43,884 bases of DNA from Lachnospiraceae bacterium A4 (lineage in GTDB: Bacteria; Bacillota; Clostridia; Lachnospirales; Lachnospiraceae): the NCBI GenBank assembly GCA_000403215.2, contig KE159565.1, forward strand, positions 98,738-142,621. The letters run 5' to 3'. Position 1 is the stretch's first letter, and every line of letters starts with the position of its first letter. The notes beneath the pieces are model-generated. The model was given only the letters and a program-made list of their open reading frames with translations. It did not search any database and was not told the origin of the DNA. Positions 32,394 to 40,955 of this stretch are shown here, in pieces. Made by a program: the position numbers and the translations under genes.

Positions 32394-32804
32394 ATGGTGA
32401 AACCGATTCGGAGGGATATATTTTTTCTAAACCAGAAATCCGAGCCAGCAACAAAGGCAGATGCGCAGGTGGTGACAGATTTGCTCGATACGCTGAGGGC
32501 AAACCAAGCCAGATGCGTCGGCATGGCAGCAAATATGATTGGGGTGCGGAAACGGATTATCGTGGTCAATATGGGCATGATGAACATGGCGATGATAAAC
32601 CCAGTGATTACAAAGAAAACAGGTGCGTATCAAACCGAGGAAGGCTGTCTGTCCTTAGAGGGGGTGCGGCCGACAACGCGGTATCAGGAGATTGAGGTCG
32701 AGTTTTTGGACATCGGCTGGAAAAAGCAGAAGCAGCGTTATTCTGGCTGGATTGCCCAGATTATCCAGCATGAGTGTGACCATCTTGACGGGATTGTCAT
32801 ATAA
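32394..32804 (+). CDS. def: Peptide deformylase
   Basis: This 136-residue metalloenzyme removes the formyl group from nascent peptides. Metal-binding motifs are EGCLSLEG (Cys ligand) and QHECDHLDG (HExxH-like, with both His ligands and catalytic Glu). Motif 1 is VGMAANMIG rather than the classical GxGLAAxQ, so the usual Gln is replaced by Met, a variant I associate with second deformylases of gut Clostridia. ATG 32394 has GGAGGTGAT four bases upstream; an in-frame start at 32328 lacks a site. It ends early compared with the long-tailed group. Confidence 0.92.
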   Translation: MVKPIRRDIFFLNQKSEPATKADAQVVTDLLDTLRANQARCVGMAANMIGVRKRIIVVNMGMMNMAMINPVITKKTGAYQTEEGCLSLEGVRPTTRYQEIEVEFLDIGWKKQKQRYSGWIAQIIQHECDHLDGIVI

Positions 32805-32828
32805 AACTTTTTAGAATGGGGGATTCAT

Positions 32829-33014
32829 ATGAAAGGCGGAAATTACCATTGCTATAATGTGGTCGGAGACTGCTGCTTTGACCTGACAAGTGAGCAGTTT
32901 GGCGAGGAAGTCCTGAGCTATCAAGACAACCCTGAGCAATTCCGCGAGACACATTTTGCAAAAGAAGAAAAACGCCTGCGCTATGAAAATCTAAAGAAAA
33001 CACTGCAAAAATGA
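32829..33014 (+). CDS. YunG-like protein fragment, probably N-terminally truncated
   Basis: This 61-residue frame starts MKGGNYHCYNVVGDCCFDLT. The pattern GGNYHCYNVV...DLTSEQFGEE followed by an acidic/basic tail is like the C-terminal half of YunG-type proteins of about 120-130 residues, from memory. The usual N-terminal half with a conserved Cys region is absent. GGGGGA precedes ATG 32829, so the short form can be translated. It lies 24 bases after the deformylase gene and may share its transcript. Function is unknown. Confidence 0.6.
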   Translation: MKGGNYHCYNVVGDCCFDLTSEQFGEEVLSYQDNPEQFRETHFAKEEKRLRYENLKKTLQK

Positions 33015-33044
33015 TGCAATTCTGATACAATCTTGTTTTATAAT
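33015..33044 (+). promoter_or_regulatory. Promoter of the polysaccharide deacetylase
   Basis: TGCAAT (33015-33020), an 18-base spacer and a consensus TATAAT (33039-33044) lie about 30 bases before the start codon. Confidence 0.6.
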
Positions 33045-33076
33045 TGAAATACAATGAAAAAACAGGAGTGATACAG

Positions 33077-34126
33077 ATGAGATACACAGACGATAAAGTG
33101 CAAAAAAACAGCCAGATAAAACATATGTTTGGAATTGCGATAGCAGTCTTACTGCTTGCAGGGTGCAGCAGCTCGGGCGCGCAGGAGGTCACACGAAACG
33201 AGGCGGCGCCGGAGGAACAGACCGTTGTTACGTTGGACTTTGCAGACCTGACCCCGACTGATGCACAAGAAACTTCAGTACAAGAAAATGCAGCACAGGA
33301 ATCAGAATACCAGAAAACGCAGACACCGCTGACAGAGCCCGAAAGCCAGTTTGCAGACCAGGGCGGCGAAGCTGACGGCATTGCCGCGAAAGAAAAAGAG
33401 CAGCCGCCAGAAGGATTTACACTGCGGCTTCATTCCGAGGACTGGGGACTATCCTTTGGGGAGGCTGGCGCGCAGCCAGTGGGGAATGCGCTGCCGGAGG
33501 AGCTGGCGTGGTATGACGCGTATTTTGTGGGAGATGACAGCGAAAAGGTCATTTACCTCACGTTTGACTGCGGCTACGAGAACGGCAATACCGGGGCAAT
33601 CCTTGATGCGCTGAAAAAACATCATGTTCCAGCAACATTTTTTGTGGTGGGACATTTTCTGGAAACAGCGCCTGATTTGGTAAAACGCATGGTTGAGGAG
33701 GGGCACATGGTCGGCAACCACACATACCACCACCCAGACATGTCCACAATATCCAGTCTGGAGGCTTTTCAGGAAGAATTGGAGGCGGTGGCGGATTCGT
33801 TTTATGAGATTACCGGCACAAGGCTTTCGCCGTATTACCGCCCGCCGCAGGGCAAGGCGAATGCGGAAAATATCAAGATGGCACAGCAGCTAGGCTACAG
33901 CACAATTTTCTGGAGTCTTGCCTATGTGGACTGGGACCCGGAAAACCAGCCAAGCCATGATGCGGCTTTTGATAAGCTCACCGCGCGGATTCACCCCGGT
34001 GCTATTGTACTGCTTCACAATACGTCCCAGACCAACGGTGAGATTTTGGACGAGCTGCTGACGAAGTGGGAGGAGATGGGATACCGTTTTGTTTCATTGC
34101 AGCAGGACTTTGCACCAGCCCGGTAA
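33077..34126 (+). CDS. pdaA: PdaA-like polysaccharide deacetylase lipoprotein
   Basis: This 349-residue protein has a lipoprotein signal peptide with lipobox LLAGC near residue 30, a Glu/Gln/Thr-rich linker to ~120 and a NodB deacetylase domain (~140-345). YLTFDCGYENGNTGAI holds the first metal Asp, and HTYHHPDM the two His ligands. YYRPPQGK, FWSLAYVDWD and GAIVLLHNTSQTNGEI are typical of the PdaA group, which makes muramic delta-lactam in spore cortex or deacetylates peptidoglycan. The start at 33077 has AGGAGTGAT upstream. A role in sporulation is inferred from family only. The DnaA-box cluster follows its stop. Confidence 0.9.
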   Translation: MRYTDDKVQKNSQIKHMFGIAIAVLLLAGCSSSGAQEVTRNEAAPEEQTVVTLDFADLTPTDAQETSVQENAAQESEYQKTQTPLTEPESQFADQGGEADGIAAKEKEQPPEGFTLRLHSEDWGLSFGEAGAQPVGNALPEELAWYDAYFVGDDSEKVIYLTFDCGYENGNTGAILDALKKHHVPATFFVVGHFLETAPDLVKRMVEEGHMVGNHTYHHPDMSTISSLEAFQEELEAVADSFYEITGTRLSPYYRPPQGKANAENIKMAQQLGYSTIFWSLAYVDWDPENQPSHDAAFDKLTARIHPGAIVLLHNTSQTNGEILDELLTKWEEMGYRFVSLQQDFAPAR

Positions 34127-34147
34127 GGACCGGAATACTGGCTTGTT

Positions 34148-34233
34148 TGTGGATAACATTTGGAATGGCTTGAAGAAGTTGTTCACATGATGTGGATAAT
34201 ATGTGGATAAGTATGTGAATAACCTGTGGAAGT
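34148..34233 (+). promoter_or_regulatory. DnaA-box cluster upstream of the OmpR-type regulator
   Basis: TGTGGATAA, the exact reverse complement of the DnaA box TTATCCACA, occurs at 34148-34156, 34191-34199 and 34202-34210. TGTGAATAA (34214-34222) and TGTGGAAGT (34225-34233) follow, and TTGTTCACA (34179-34187) lies in the opposite sense. The four boxes from 34191 share one direction and are spaced 11, 12 and 11 bases apart, about one helical turn. This is dense enough to suggest cooperative DnaA binding. It covers the likely promoter of the response regulator. Confidence 0.75.
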
Positions 34234-34262
34234 TTGAAGAGGAAAAAGGAGAAAACTACTGC

Positions 34263-34973
34263 ATGAAACAAGATGCACTTTCCAAGATAAATGAATTGCC
34301 GAAAAGGCAAAAACTTTTGATTGTAGATGACGAGCGGGGCATCGTGGACATGATGGCGGAGTATTTTGCGCCGCGCTATCAGGTGTATACTGCCTGCAGC
34401 GGGACAGAGGCATTGCAGAAAGTGTCTGCCTGCCCGGATTTAATCTTACTCGACATCAACATGCCTGATTTGGACGGGCTTGCAGTCTGCCGCAAAATCA
34501 GGTCGTACATCACCTGCCCGATTCTGTTTTTGACGGCGCGAATCGAGTCCGTGGACAAGCTCGAGGGCTTCCGCGCCGGGGCGGACGACTATATTGTGAA
34601 GCCGTTTGACTTAGATGAGCTGGGCGCGCGGGTGGAGGCACATCTGCGCCGTGAACAGCGGCGCCAGTGCAGCGCGGCGGTGCGCTTTTTCGGGGAACTG
34701 GTGGTGGATTATGCAGCCCGCACGGTTGTGCTAAACGGGGAGCTTGTTTTACTGTCCAAACGGGAGTTTGATATCGTGGAGCTACTTTCACTTCACGCGG
34801 GGCAGGTCTTTGACCGGGAGCGGATTTACGAGACGGTCTGGGGAATCGACGGGGAGGGAAACAGTGATACCATTATGGAGCATATCCGCAAAATTCGCGC
34901 AAAATTTGCTGTTCACACACTGCACAGCTACATTGAGACGGTCTGGGGGTGTGGGTATAAATGGAACGGCTGA
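34263..34973 (+). CDS. OmpR/PhoB-family response regulator
   Basis: This 236-residue regulator has a receiver domain (~17-130) with acidic residues VDDE, phosphoacceptor Asp64 (LLDINMP) and Lys in YIVKPFDLDEL. The C-terminal winged helix (~145-235) has LLSKREFDIVELLSLHAGQV, then HIRKIRAKF and VWGCGYKW. The ATG at 34263 follows AAAGGAG; an earlier ATG at 34203 lies inside the DnaA-box cluster. It overlaps the kinase gene by 13 bases. The downstream ABC transporter is a probable target. Confidence 0.94.
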   Translation: MKQDALSKINELPKRQKLLIVDDERGIVDMMAEYFAPRYQVYTACSGTEALQKVSACPDLILLDINMPDLDGLAVCRKIRSYITCPILFLTARIESVDKLEGFRAGADDYIVKPFDLDELGARVEAHLRREQRRQCSAAVRFFGELVVDYAARTVVLNGELVLLSKREFDIVELLSLHAGQVFDRERIYETVWGIDGEGNSDTIMEHIRKIRAKFAVHTLHSYIETVWGCGYKWNG

Positions 34974-36067
34974 AAAAAATGGGGCTGCGGCGCTCCTTTT
35001 TTGTGGTGTCTGTGCTCTGCATGGCGGCAGCCCTGCTGTTGACGTATGGTATTTATCAGTTCTGTGCAAAACTGTATGACAGATATCCTCATTATGGGAT
35101 TGCAATTACACCGGACGGCGTGGTGACGGCCTTGGAAGATCCCACACCAGAGCAGGAGCGCATCATGAAATGCATCAATAGAATCCAGCTTCTTGCGGTT
35201 TTGATTATTCCAGTAAGCGGACTGGGATTGGCAGGTATTTTGTTTTATCATCTGAAACTAAAACTGCCGATTGCCATACTCAAAGAGAGCACGGAACGGC
35301 TTCGTATGCACCAGCTCGACTTTACGATTCCCGAGGTTTCTGCCGACGAGCTGGGGCAGGTTTGTGCGGCGTTTGAGACCATGCGCGCAGAGCTTTTGCA
35401 CACGAATCAGGAGTTGTGGCGGCAGGCGGAGGAGCGCCGGCGGCTGAATGCGGCATTTGCCCATGATCTGCGCAATCCTGTCACGGTTTTAAAAGGCACA
35501 GTGAAAATGCTACGGCAGGGAAGCGGCGGCGCGCAGGCACTAGAACGGCTCGAGACATATACGCTGCGCATTGAACAGTATGTGGAGGCGATGAGCAGTA
35601 TCCAGCGTTTAGAGCAGATGCCTGTGTGCAGAAAAGCAGTGGACTTATCTGTATTATACAAAGATTTACAGGAGACCGCGAAGGTGTTTGCACCCGCGCT
35701 TGTGGTATCGGTAACAGTGTCGGAGGAGGCAGCGGTGGAAGTCGATCATGGCTTGTTTCTGACGGTTGCAGAGAATCTGATTGGCAATGCGGCGCGTTTT
35801 GCACAGTGCAGGCTGGAGATTGTGCTGGAAGCCGTTTGGGAAAAAGATGAGAGAAGGCTGCTTTTGACCGTGCAGGACGATGGGGCAGGATATCCCGCAG
35901 CGCTTCTCAAAGACGGGCCAAAGCCTTTTGGAAAAAAACATGAGGACCCTGCGCATTTTGGAATGGGGCTGTACAGCAGCCAGTTAATCTGCACAAAACA
36001 CGGCGGCGCGCTTTTTCTTGAAAATAAAGCGGACGGCGGTGCGGTGGCAAAAGCAATATTTTCATAA
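34961..36067 (+). CDS. Sensor histidine kinase with HAMP domain
   Basis: This 368-residue membrane kinase has helices at ~12-32 and ~72-92 with a short extracytoplasmic loop of ~40 residues, then HAMP (~95-145), HisKA with phosphoacceptor His in FAHDLRNPVTVLKG, and a HATPase domain with VAENLIGNAARFA, VQDDGAGYP and HFGMGLYSS. The start overlaps the response-regulator gene by 13 bases, which suggests coupling. The small sensor loop suggests detection of a membrane or envelope cue. Confidence 0.94.
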   Translation: MERLKKMGLRRSFFVVSVLCMAAALLLTYGIYQFCAKLYDRYPHYGIAITPDGVVTALEDPTPEQERIMKCINRIQLLAVLIIPVSGLGLAGILFYHLKLKLPIAILKESTERLRMHQLDFTIPEVSADELGQVCAAFETMRAELLHTNQELWRQAEERRRLNAAFAHDLRNPVTVLKGTVKMLRQGSGGAQALERLETYTLRIEQYVEAMSSIQRLEQMPVCRKAVDLSVLYKDLQETAKVFAPALVVSVTVSEEAAVEVDHGLFLTVAENLIGNAARFAQCRLEIVLEAVWEKDERRLLLTVQDDGAGYPAALLKDGPKPFGKKHEDPAHFGMGLYSSQLICTKHGGALFLENKADGGAVAKAIFS

Positions 36068-36142
36068 GATTTTTGAGCAAATTTTGAGATTTGTACCATA
36101 CACTCTTCTAGTATAGAAAAAATGAATAGGAGAGTGTTTTTT

Positions 36143-36832
36143 ATGTTGATCAAAGCAGAAAATATTAGCAAAGTTTACGGCAGCGGCGCCAGTCAAGTCA
36201 CGGCGCTGCACAGGGCAAATCTTGAGATTGCATCAGGGGAGTTCCTCTCAATTATGGGACCGTCGGGAAGTGGAAAGAGTACGCTGCTTCACCTGCTGTC
36301 CGGCCTTGATTATCCGACAGCGGGCAGTTTGTCCTATGACGGGCAGGAGATTTATCAACTGCGCGACAGGGAATTGTCAGCATTCCGCCGCAGACGCATT
36401 GGATTTATTTTTCAGCAGTTTCATCTGCTGCCTGTGCTGACGGCGCGGGAAAATATTCTGATGCCGCTGCTGCTCGACAAGAAACAGGCAGACAGCGCCT
36501 ATTTTGATGAGCTCACAGAGCTTCTTGGCATTCGGGACCGGCTGGCGCACCTGCCGCATGAACTGAGCGGCGGGCAGCAGCAGCGCGTGGCGATTGCGCG
36601 GGCGCTGATTGCAAAGCCGGATATTATTTTTGCCGACGAGCCAACCGGAAATCTGGACAGCAAGAGCGGTGCGGAGGTCATGCGCATGTTAAAAAATATC
36701 TGGGAAAAAATGGGCAGGACGCTGGTGGTTATCACACATGACCATAGGATTGCACAGATGGCAGCGCGCAAGGTTGTGATTGTGGACGGGGTTTTGTCAG
36801 AAGGAGAGCAGAAGGGGGCAGAAGTACTATGA
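36143..36832 (+). CDS. ABC transporter ATP-binding protein (MacB/LolD-type)
   Basis: This 229-residue ATPase has Walker A GPSGSGKST, Q-loop FQQFHLL, signature LSGGQQQR, Walker B DIIFADEPTGNLD and switch His in VVITHD. ATG 36143 has AGGAGAG upstream. The ATPase class pairs with FtsX/MacB-like permeases that export peptides or lipoproteins or transmit force to envelope enzymes. Its stop overlaps the start of the permease by four bases (ATGA). It lies 75 bases after the two-component system, which probably regulates it. Confidence 0.95.
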   Translation: MLIKAENISKVYGSGASQVTALHRANLEIASGEFLSIMGPSGSGKSTLLHLLSGLDYPTAGSLSYDGQEIYQLRDRELSAFRRRRIGFIFQQFHLLPVLTARENILMPLLLDKKQADSAYFDELTELLGIRDRLAHLPHELSGGQQQRVAIARALIAKPDIIFADEPTGNLDSKSGAEVMRMLKNIWEKMGRTLVVITHDHRIAQMAARKVVIVDGVLSEGEQKGAEVL

Positions 36833-39348
36833 AGTCATATTATACATTGGCTTGGCGGGAAATCAAGGGGCAGAAACTGGTGTCTTTTCTTATTATAATA
36901 GCGATGGTTTTGTCCACGATGATGACAACGGCGGCAGGGCAGTCCGTCGGTATTTTGAAAGCGATGCGCGAGCAGCAGGCAATTACAATCGGGGGCGACC
37001 GCTATGCTTCTTTTGTGCAGATCACGGAGGAACAGGCGCAGGCGTTAGAGCGCGATGAGCGGTTTTCGTACACAGGGCGCTATATACAGCTTGGCAGTAT
37101 GACGTTAAATGACCTGTTAAATCTGGATTTGGCTGAGTACTGGGGCGATGGGCTTCGCACCCGGCCGGCATACACAAAACTGGTGGAGGGACGGCTGCCC
37201 CAAAATCCGATGGAAATTGCATTGTCGGAGGAGACATTGCAGTTTCTGGGATTTGCAGGGAGCATTGGAGACACAGTTTCCCTCTCACTCTCCAAAGCCT
37301 TGCGGCATGGTGTTGTGGTAGAATCCTATACATATGAGGCAGATTTTGTCCTTACGGGCATTTTGGAGAATAACGATCTGGGATATGCATATGGGAGCAT
37401 TCTGGGATTTGTGGGCGAGGGCAGCGCGTCTTTGATTTTGCCGCAGGAATATCTGTATTACTGTATGGATATCAAAACTGCAAAGAAAAAGAATTTTCAG
37501 GCAGTCATGGACGGGGTGGCGCAAGAGCTGGGAATCCATGAATTAGATACGATCTATAATTCTCCCTATCTGAATGCACTGGGGATTTGCTACAGCACAG
37601 AGGAGGAGGGCATGACGTCGGGGGAGGAAGGATTTTCATTCGTGATGCTGGCGGGCGTTCTGGCAGCCGTGCTTGTTTTACTGGCGGCTGGGCTGGTAAT
37701 TTTTAATATTTTAAAAATTGCAGTGACACGGCGTGTCGGGCAGTACGGCGTGCTGCGTGCAATCGGCGCGGAGAGAGGGCATCTGTATAGGATTGTGGCG
37801 GCAGAGATTTTACTGCTGTGCATGTGCGGCATTCCAGTGGGTATGCTACTGGGCGTGCTGTCGGCAAAAGGAATCTTGGGGGCGGTGTTAAACCAGCTCT
37901 CACCGGAAATGTTTCTGGCGCAGGACACAGCGCAGCTTGAGAGGCTCCTTGCTGAAAATGCTTCTGGCAAATGGGGGCATCTTGTGACAAGTACCGTGGT
38001 CACACTGCTGTCAGCCTTTTTGGCAGCCGCACCGGCGGCGCATTTTGCGGCAAAAGTCTCTCCTGTGGCAGCCATGCGCAGCATCACACCAAATCAAAGA
38101 ACAGGAAGAAAACTGAAAAGCAGGACGAAAATGCATCAAAAAACAATACGGAATATTGAGCGGTATTATGCGGCGCTGAACCTGAGGCGGAACAGGAGCC
38201 GTACTGTTGTGACAGTCTTGTCGCTGGCGATGGGCATTACAGTGTTTGTGACACTGCAAAACTATCTTTCACATCTGAGTGTCGCAGGGGCAGTGTCCGA
38301 ACATCTTGGGGATTACTCCGTGGTTAATCTGTATGACGGATTTTTGCCGGACGAGCTTGCGCGCATGGAGGCAGACGTCAATGTATCGGCGGTGGCAGCG
38401 CAGCAGTTTTCTTTTTATAAGCTGGACGCGCAGTATAAGCCTGTGGGAATTGAGACGGACTTTTCACTGGGCATCGGAGAGTGTTTTCAGATTTTTGGCG
38501 CCAACGAGTACTATGCGGCGCAGCGTATTCGGGAAAAACTGACAGAAGAACAATGGAATGCTTGGCTGGCAGGAGAGGGCTGTATTGTCCGCAATCCGAT
38601 TACGATGACCATCGAAGGGCTAGAGATTGGAACGACGCACATTGAGGAGGGCAGTACGATGATGATTGCAGGTCATAAATTGTCTGTCTTAATGACCTTA
38701 GATGGTTATGATGGATATTTTAGTATCGGAAACAATGGCTTTATGAATGGCGTGCAGGTCTTTGTAAATGACCGCCTGTATCCGCAGCTTACTGGGACAG
38801 ACCATTATGCAGAGCTGTGTCCAGTGCTGCGTGCGGATACCGTCAGGGAGGAGTTTGATGCCGCACTGGACAATCTCTGCGCGCGCGCCGCAGGGACAAC
38901 GTGGGTGTCCTATGAGGATATGGACAGACAGCTTGCAGAGAGCAGTTTGCAGCTTCATCTGCTTGGCTGGGGATTTATATTGTTTATCGCGCTCATCGGC
39001 ATTTTAAATATTATTAATACAGTTTACACAAATATTCATACGCGCGTTATGGAGATTGGTATACAGCGGGCAGTTGGCATGAGCAGGGGGAGTCTCTACC
39101 GGACATTTTTGTGGGAGGGGGCGTATTATGGCGGCTTTGCGGCAGTCCTTGGCAGTGTGGCAGGGTACTTGTGCACAATCCTTGCAGAGACGGCCTCCGC
39201 GAATGAATTTGTGCTGGCAGCTCCGCCGCTTGCGGCAATGGCACAGGCATCGGTGCTGTCGGTTGCCGCCTGTCTTATAGCGACAGCCTTTCCGCTCAGA
39301 AGAATTGCAAGAATGCAGATCGTGGCGGCGGTTGAGACCGCGGAGTGA
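36829..39348 (+). CDS. FtsX-like ABC transporter permease
   Basis: This 839-residue permease has an N-terminal membrane helix (~17-38), a large extracytoplasmic domain (~45-260) and three helices (~262-290, ~318-345, ~385-405). A second half repeats the plan: a helix (~455-475), an extracytoplasmic domain (~480-710) and three helices to the C-terminus. Two FtsX domains are recognisable (RRVGQYGVLRAIGAERGHLYR and MEIGIQRAVGMSRGSLYR). This duplicated architecture resembles antimicrobial-peptide or lipid-stress exporters. It is translationally coupled to the ATPase. Confidence 0.93.
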   Translation: MKSYYTLAWREIKGQKLVSFLIIIAMVLSTMMTTAAGQSVGILKAMREQQAITIGGDRYASFVQITEEQAQALERDERFSYTGRYIQLGSMTLNDLLNLDLAEYWGDGLRTRPAYTKLVEGRLPQNPMEIALSEETLQFLGFAGSIGDTVSLSLSKALRHGVVVESYTYEADFVLTGILENNDLGYAYGSILGFVGEGSASLILPQEYLYYCMDIKTAKKKNFQAVMDGVAQELGIHELDTIYNSPYLNALGICYSTEEEGMTSGEEGFSFVMLAGVLAAVLVLLAAGLVIFNILKIAVTRRVGQYGVLRAIGAERGHLYRIVAAEILLLCMCGIPVGMLLGVLSAKGILGAVLNQLSPEMFLAQDTAQLERLLAENASGKWGHLVTSTVVTLLSAFLAAAPAAHFAAKVSPVAAMRSITPNQRTGRKLKSRTKMHQKTIRNIERYYAALNLRRNRSRTVVTVLSLAMGITVFVTLQNYLSHLSVAGAVSEHLGDYSVVNLYDGFLPDELARMEADVNVSAVAAQQFSFYKLDAQYKPVGIETDFSLGIGECFQIFGANEYYAAQRIREKLTEEQWNAWLAGEGCIVRNPITMTIEGLEIGTTHIEEGSTMMIAGHKLSVLMTLDGYDGYFSIGNNGFMNGVQVFVNDRLYPQLTGTDHYAELCPVLRADTVREEFDAALDNLCARAAGTTWVSYEDMDRQLAESSLQLHLLGWGFILFIALIGILNIINTVYTNIHTRVMEIGIQRAVGMSRGSLYRTFLWEGAYYGGFAAVLGSVAGYLCTILAETASANEFVLAAPPLAAMAQASVLSVAACLIATAFPLRRIARMQIVAAVETAE

Positions 39349-39379
39349 ACACGAATATTTGTTTGAATTGATGAAAAAT

Positions 39380-39408
39380 GAAAGAATTTGTCAAACTTTG
39401 CCGAATAT
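39380..39408 (+). promoter_or_regulatory. Possible sigma-28 (SigD) promoter of the hemerythrin-receiver gene
   Basis: GAAA (39380-39383), 16 bases, and GCCGAATAT (39400-39408) resemble the motility sigma factor consensus TAAA-N15/16-GCCGATAT with two deviations. An overlapping weak sigma-A reading (TTGTCA with AATAAA) is also possible. Confidence 0.35.
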
Positions 39409-39479
39409 GGAATAAACTATAGAAAGAGGTTTTTTGAAAGCTATTTTCATCACAGTTAGACGGCAAAGGAGAAAGACAT

Positions 39480-40865
39480 ATGGGAACGCAGTTGGAATGG
39501 AATGAACGGTATAATATTGGGGTAGAAGTGATTGACAGAGAGCATAAAAAGCTATTTAGCATTCTCAATAAACTGTTTGATTTGGGACATCAGGAGGAAA
39601 AAAGCCACTGGGTCTGTCAGGAGGCAGTCAAGTACTTTAAGGAACATGCGGTTCAGCATTTTGCAGATGAGGAGGAGTATATGGCGCTCATTCATTATGA
39701 GGGACTCAAAACACACCAGCATATTCACAAAAATTTCCGCGAAAGAACGCTTCCTGCACTTGAGAAAGAGTTGGAGCGTACAGGCTACTCCGAGGAATCG
39801 GTCCGCCATTTTCTCAGCGTGTGCGCAGGCTGGCTGATTGGACATACATTGCTCGAGGACCATGCGATTGTGAGTGGGGAAACAATAAAGCACTGGGAAA
39901 ATTTGCTGCCCGATGAGGAGCAGGCAGTGATGGGACAGACCGTTGCAAGCCTGCTGCACAGCATGTTTCAAGTGGACCCGCGCCTGCTCAGCGACTGTTA
40001 TGGAGGAGAAAAGTTTGGAGACGGCATCTATTACCGCTTGATTGCTGTTTCCAAGGAAAAGAAACGCTGGGAGTTTTTCTTGATTTTTGAGGAAAAATTT
40101 ATAGCGGGCACGATTGGCAGTGTCATGAATATCAAATCTGACGCGGTAAAAGCGATGCTGCTGCACGCGGCTGGCTATGTGGCAAGGCAGTTTGTAGAGC
40201 GCATTAAGCGGTGTTTTCCATCGTTGCAGCAGTTTGAGCTGAAAGAGGAACAGCTTTTGTCTTACGGGCAGTTTGAATTGGTATATGAGAAGCAAAGCCC
40301 GCAGTTTAGTATGCTGTTTGACACCGGAAAAGGGTATTTCGCCTACTGTATGACTTCCTCGGACCAGCTCGAAAGTACAGACGGCGCCGAGATGATTGCC
40401 GACGATGCAATGAAGGAGGTCCAAAAGAGTTTAAACCAGCATGGCAAAGAGCAAGTGGCGGCAGCGCCAAGAAAGAAGCTTTTGATCGTGGACGATTCGG
40501 ATTTTATACTTCGTACCATGCAGGATTTGTTTGCCGCTGACTATGACGTGGCGACAGCAAGGTCTGGCATGTCCGCGATTCGGAGTATGGCAGTCAGCCG
40601 TCCTGACTTGATTCTGCTGGATTATGAGATGCCTGTCTGCAATGGCAAGCAGGTGCTGGAAATGATACGCTCAGACCGGGAATTTAATGACACGCCTGTC
40701 ATGTTTTTGACGAATAAGGTTGACAAAGAGAGTGTCAAAAAGGCGCTTGCGCTCAGACCCGAAGGATATCTGTCCAAGTCGCTGCCGCCCGAAGCGATTA
40801 AAAAAGAAGTAGCGCATTTTTTTGCACAGAAGAAAAAGCGGGAAACGCACAAGAGCGAAGCATAA
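39480..40865 (+). CDS. Bacteriohemerythrin - CheX-like - receiver fusion protein
   Basis: This cytosolic protein has 461 residues. Residues 1-~135 form a bacteriohemerythrin with diiron ligands His22 (DREHKKLF), His60 and Glu64 (HFADEEEYM), His79 and His83 (HQHIHKNF), His122 and Asp127 (HTLLEDH). Residues ~145-310 look like a CheX/CheC-type phosphatase-like domain. Residues ~335-455 are a receiver (LLIVDDSDFI, LILLDYEMP). AAGGAGAAAG precedes ATG 39480. The order suggests that oxygen or iron sensing by the hemerythrin affects phosphotransfer, most likely in chemotaxis. Phosphatase residues in the middle domain were not verified. Confidence 0.85.
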   Translation: MGTQLEWNERYNIGVEVIDREHKKLFSILNKLFDLGHQEEKSHWVCQEAVKYFKEHAVQHFADEEEYMALIHYEGLKTHQHIHKNFRERTLPALEKELERTGYSEESVRHFLSVCAGWLIGHTLLEDHAIVSGETIKHWENLLPDEEQAVMGQTVASLLHSMFQVDPRLLSDCYGGEKFGDGIYYRLIAVSKEKKRWEFFLIFEEKFIAGTIGSVMNIKSDAVKAMLLHAAGYVARQFVERIKRCFPSLQQFELKEEQLLSYGQFELVYEKQSPQFSMLFDTGKGYFAYCMTSSDQLESTDGAEMIADDAMKEVQKSLNQHGKEQVAAAPRKKLLIVDDSDFILRTMQDLFAADYDVATARSGMSAIRSMAVSRPDLILLDYEMPVCNGKQVLEMIRSDREFNDTPVMFLTNKVDKESVKKALALRPEGYLSKSLPPEAIKKEVAHFFAQKKKRETHKSEA

Positions 40866-40883
40866 GTGTGCCAAATAAAAAGC

Positions 40884-40923
40884 CCGCCGCGCTGTTTGTG
40901 GTTTCATGACAACAGCGCGGCGG
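40884..40923 (-). terminator. Terminator between the hemerythrin fusion and the symporter
   Basis: CCGCCGCGCTGTT (40884-40896) and AACAGCGCGGCGG (40911-40923) form a 13-bp perfect stem. On the minus strand it is followed by GCTTTTTATTTGG, so it mainly ends the symporter transcript. It may also slow plus-strand transcription. Confidence 0.8.
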
Positions 40924-40955
40924 ACCGCTTTGGTATGCGTGGGGGGTTGTGGCCT

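Noticed and set aside
34148-34233. The DnaA-box cluster as the chromosomal origin
   Set aside because: No dnaA, dnaN or other typical origin neighbours and no obvious AT-rich unwinding element are visible; the cluster is kept as a regulatory or titration site.
39552-40424. Long minus-strand open frame opposite the hemerythrin fusion
   Set aside because: The plus strand has clear domain motifs throughout; the antisense product has no recognisable feature.
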